Assembly (NCBI GenBank): GCA_900552425.1
Contig: URZR01000105.1
Coordinates: 1-6,223, forward strand
DNA length: 6,223 bases
Source of the DNA: an uncultured Collinsella sp.
GTDB taxonomy: Bacteria; Actinomycetota; Coriobacteriia; Coriobacteriales; Coriobacteriaceae
Direction: 5' to 3'
Position 1 is the stretch's first letter; each line of letters starts with the position of its first letter. Under the pieces are notes generated by a model. It made no database searches and was not told the origin of the DNA. It saw only the letters and a list, made by a program, of their open reading frames with translations. Positions 5,047 to 6,223 of this stretch are shown here, piece by piece. The position numbers and the translations under genes are program-made.

Positions 5047-6223
5047 ATGGATTACAAGATCACCGGCTACGAGCCCGCCCAGCTGTTCCATTTCTTTGAG
5101 GAGGTCAGCGCGATTCCCCGCGGGTCTGGCAACGAGAAGGGCATCAGCGATTTCTTGGTTGCGTTTGCCAAGGAGCGCGGCCTCGATGTGTACCAGGACG
5201 AGGTCTACAACGTCATCATTCGCAAGCCCGCTTCTGCCGGCGCCGAGAATGCTCCGACCGTGATGCTGCAGGGCCACATCGATATGGTGTGCGACAAGTT
5301 GGGCTCTGTTGAGCACGACTTTACGACCGACGGTATCGACCTGGTCGTCAAGGACGGCGTCCTCACCGCTAACGGCACCACTCTGGGCGCCGACAACGGT
5401 ATCGCCGTCGCTCTGATGCTTACCGTGCTCAACGACGATTCGATTGCTCATCCGGCCCTCGAGTGCGTATTCACCACCGACGAGGAGACTGGCCTGGTCG
5501 GCGCCGAGACGCTCGACAAGTCCCAGATTAGCGCCCGCACCATGATTAACCTTGACTCCGAGGAAGAGGGCGTTGCCACCGTCAGCTGCGCCGGCGGCGT
5601 CGTTGTTACCTACACCTGCCCCATCGTGCGCGAGCACAAGACCGGCAGCACCCTCACGCTCGACATCTCCGGCCTACTGGGTGGTCATTCCGGCAACGAT
5701 ATCAACCTGGAGCGCGGCAACGGCAACCTCATCATGGCCCGCATCATCGACCGCCTGATGGTCGCCGGCGAGCCCGCCATCGTTAGCTTTAACGGCGGCA
5801 CTAAGGACAACGCCATCAACCGTGAGTGCAAGTCCGAGCTGGTTTACGCCGACCACGCTGCCGCCGAGGCCGCGGCCCAGATCGCAAAGGACATCATCGC
5901 CGACGTCACTGCCGAGCTCGAGGTCTTCGACCCCGGCTTTACCTGCACCGTCGAGATTGCCGACGACGCCGAGGTCGAGGCCATGGATCAGAAGTCCGCG
6001 CTTGCCCTCATCCGCGCCCTGCGTCTTGCCCCTAACGGCGTGATTCGCCGCAACGTCGCCACTGACGGCTCCGTCGAGGTTTCCTCCAACATCGGTGTGG
6101 TTGCCACCTCTGACGACGAGGTTAAGATCATGCTTTCCCCGCGCTCCTCGATCACCTCGCTGCAGAACGAGTTCAAGGATCGTTTGCAGACGCTTGCCGA
6201 TGTCCTGGGCTTCGACGCCAAGT
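5047..6223 (+). CDS. pepD: Aminoacyl-histidine dipeptidase PepD (M20 family), 3' end cut by window
   Basis: The first 392 codons of a cytoplasmic di-zinc M20-family dipeptidase that hydrolyses Xaa-His (carnosine-like) and other dipeptides, supplying free amino acids. Metal-site motifs are in order: GHID (H77, D79), LGADNG (bridging D116), TDEETG (catalytic E146 and metal-binding E147) and LDSEEEG (metal-binding D170). Also present are GGHSGND (H214), GGTKDNAIN (250-258), SSNIGVV (346-352) and SPRSS (R366), all typical of PepD. The reading frame stays open to the window edge. PepD is usually about 480-490 residues, so roughly the last 90-100, including the final metal-binding His, lie outside. 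The start ATG has a strong AAGGAGG (5036-5042) only 4 nt upstream. The gene is preceded by its own promoter-like sequence and follows the clpC terminator, so it begins a new transcription unit. PepD enzymes are generally broad in specificity; the exact substrates cannot be read from sequence. Confidence 0.95.
   Translation, partial: MDYKITGYEPAQLFHFFEEVSAIPRGSGNEKGISDFLVAFAKERGLDVYQDEVYNVIIRKPASAGAENAPTVMLQGHIDMVCDKLGSVEHDFTTDGIDLVVKDGVLTANGTTLGADNGIAVALMLTVLNDDSIAHPALECVFTTDEETGLVGAETLDKSQISARTMINLDSEEEGVATVSCAGGVVVTYTCPIVREHKTGSTLTLDISGLLGGHSGNDINLERGNGNLIMARIIDRLMVAGEPAIVSFNGGTKDNAINRECKSELVYADHAAAEAAAQIAKDIIADVTAELEVFDPGFTCTVEIADDAEVEAMDQKSALALIRALRLAPNGVIRRNVATDGSVEVSSNIGVVATSDDEVKIMLSPRSSITSLQNEFKDRLQTLADVLGFDAK

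Overview
The window looks like a chromosomal segment of a fairly GC-rich Gram-positive bacterium, most likely an actinomycete of the class Coriobacteriia (a Collinsella-like gut anaerobe). This is inferred from the ThrE-type exporter with both halves in one chain, a ClpC-type (not ClpB-type) Hsp100 protein, a PepD-type dipeptidase, strong Shine-Dalgarno sites and G/C-ending codons in clpC and pepD. No sequence here fixes the species, so this remains an inference. All three genes lie on the + strand.

Layout: (1) 1-211 is a non-coding leader with a 9-bp inverted repeat, ending in a good ribosome binding site. (2) 212-1780 encodes a ThrE-family threonine/serine exporter with an unusually acidic N-terminal extension. 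(3) 1781-2078 is intergenic. It holds a striking hairpin with two perfect 20-bp arms (1815-1872), a 12-bp direct repeat, four alternating CGTGGA/TCCACG cores that resemble parts of DnaA boxes, a -10-like element (1992-1997) and an 11-bp-stem hairpin (2017-2041) just before clpC. (4) 2079-4721 encodes the complete AAA+ unfoldase ClpC (880 aa), closed by a clear intrinsic terminator (4747-4773). (5) 4774-5046 is an intergenic region with several small palindromes and a plausible promoter. (6) 5047-6223 encodes PepD, an M20-family aminoacyl-histidine dipeptidase, cut off by the window end after 392 codons.

The genes appear to be separate transcription units: clpC has its own leader and terminator, and pepD has its own promoter-like sequence. 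A loose functional theme exists: ClpC with a ClpP peptidase degrades proteins to peptides, PepD cleaves dipeptides, and ThrE exports excess threonine/serine. The spacing does not show that they form a pathway. I see no mobile element, CRISPR array, RNA gene or defence system, and no previously undescribed multi-gene system. The part most worth a second look is the thrE-clpC intergenic repeat structure.
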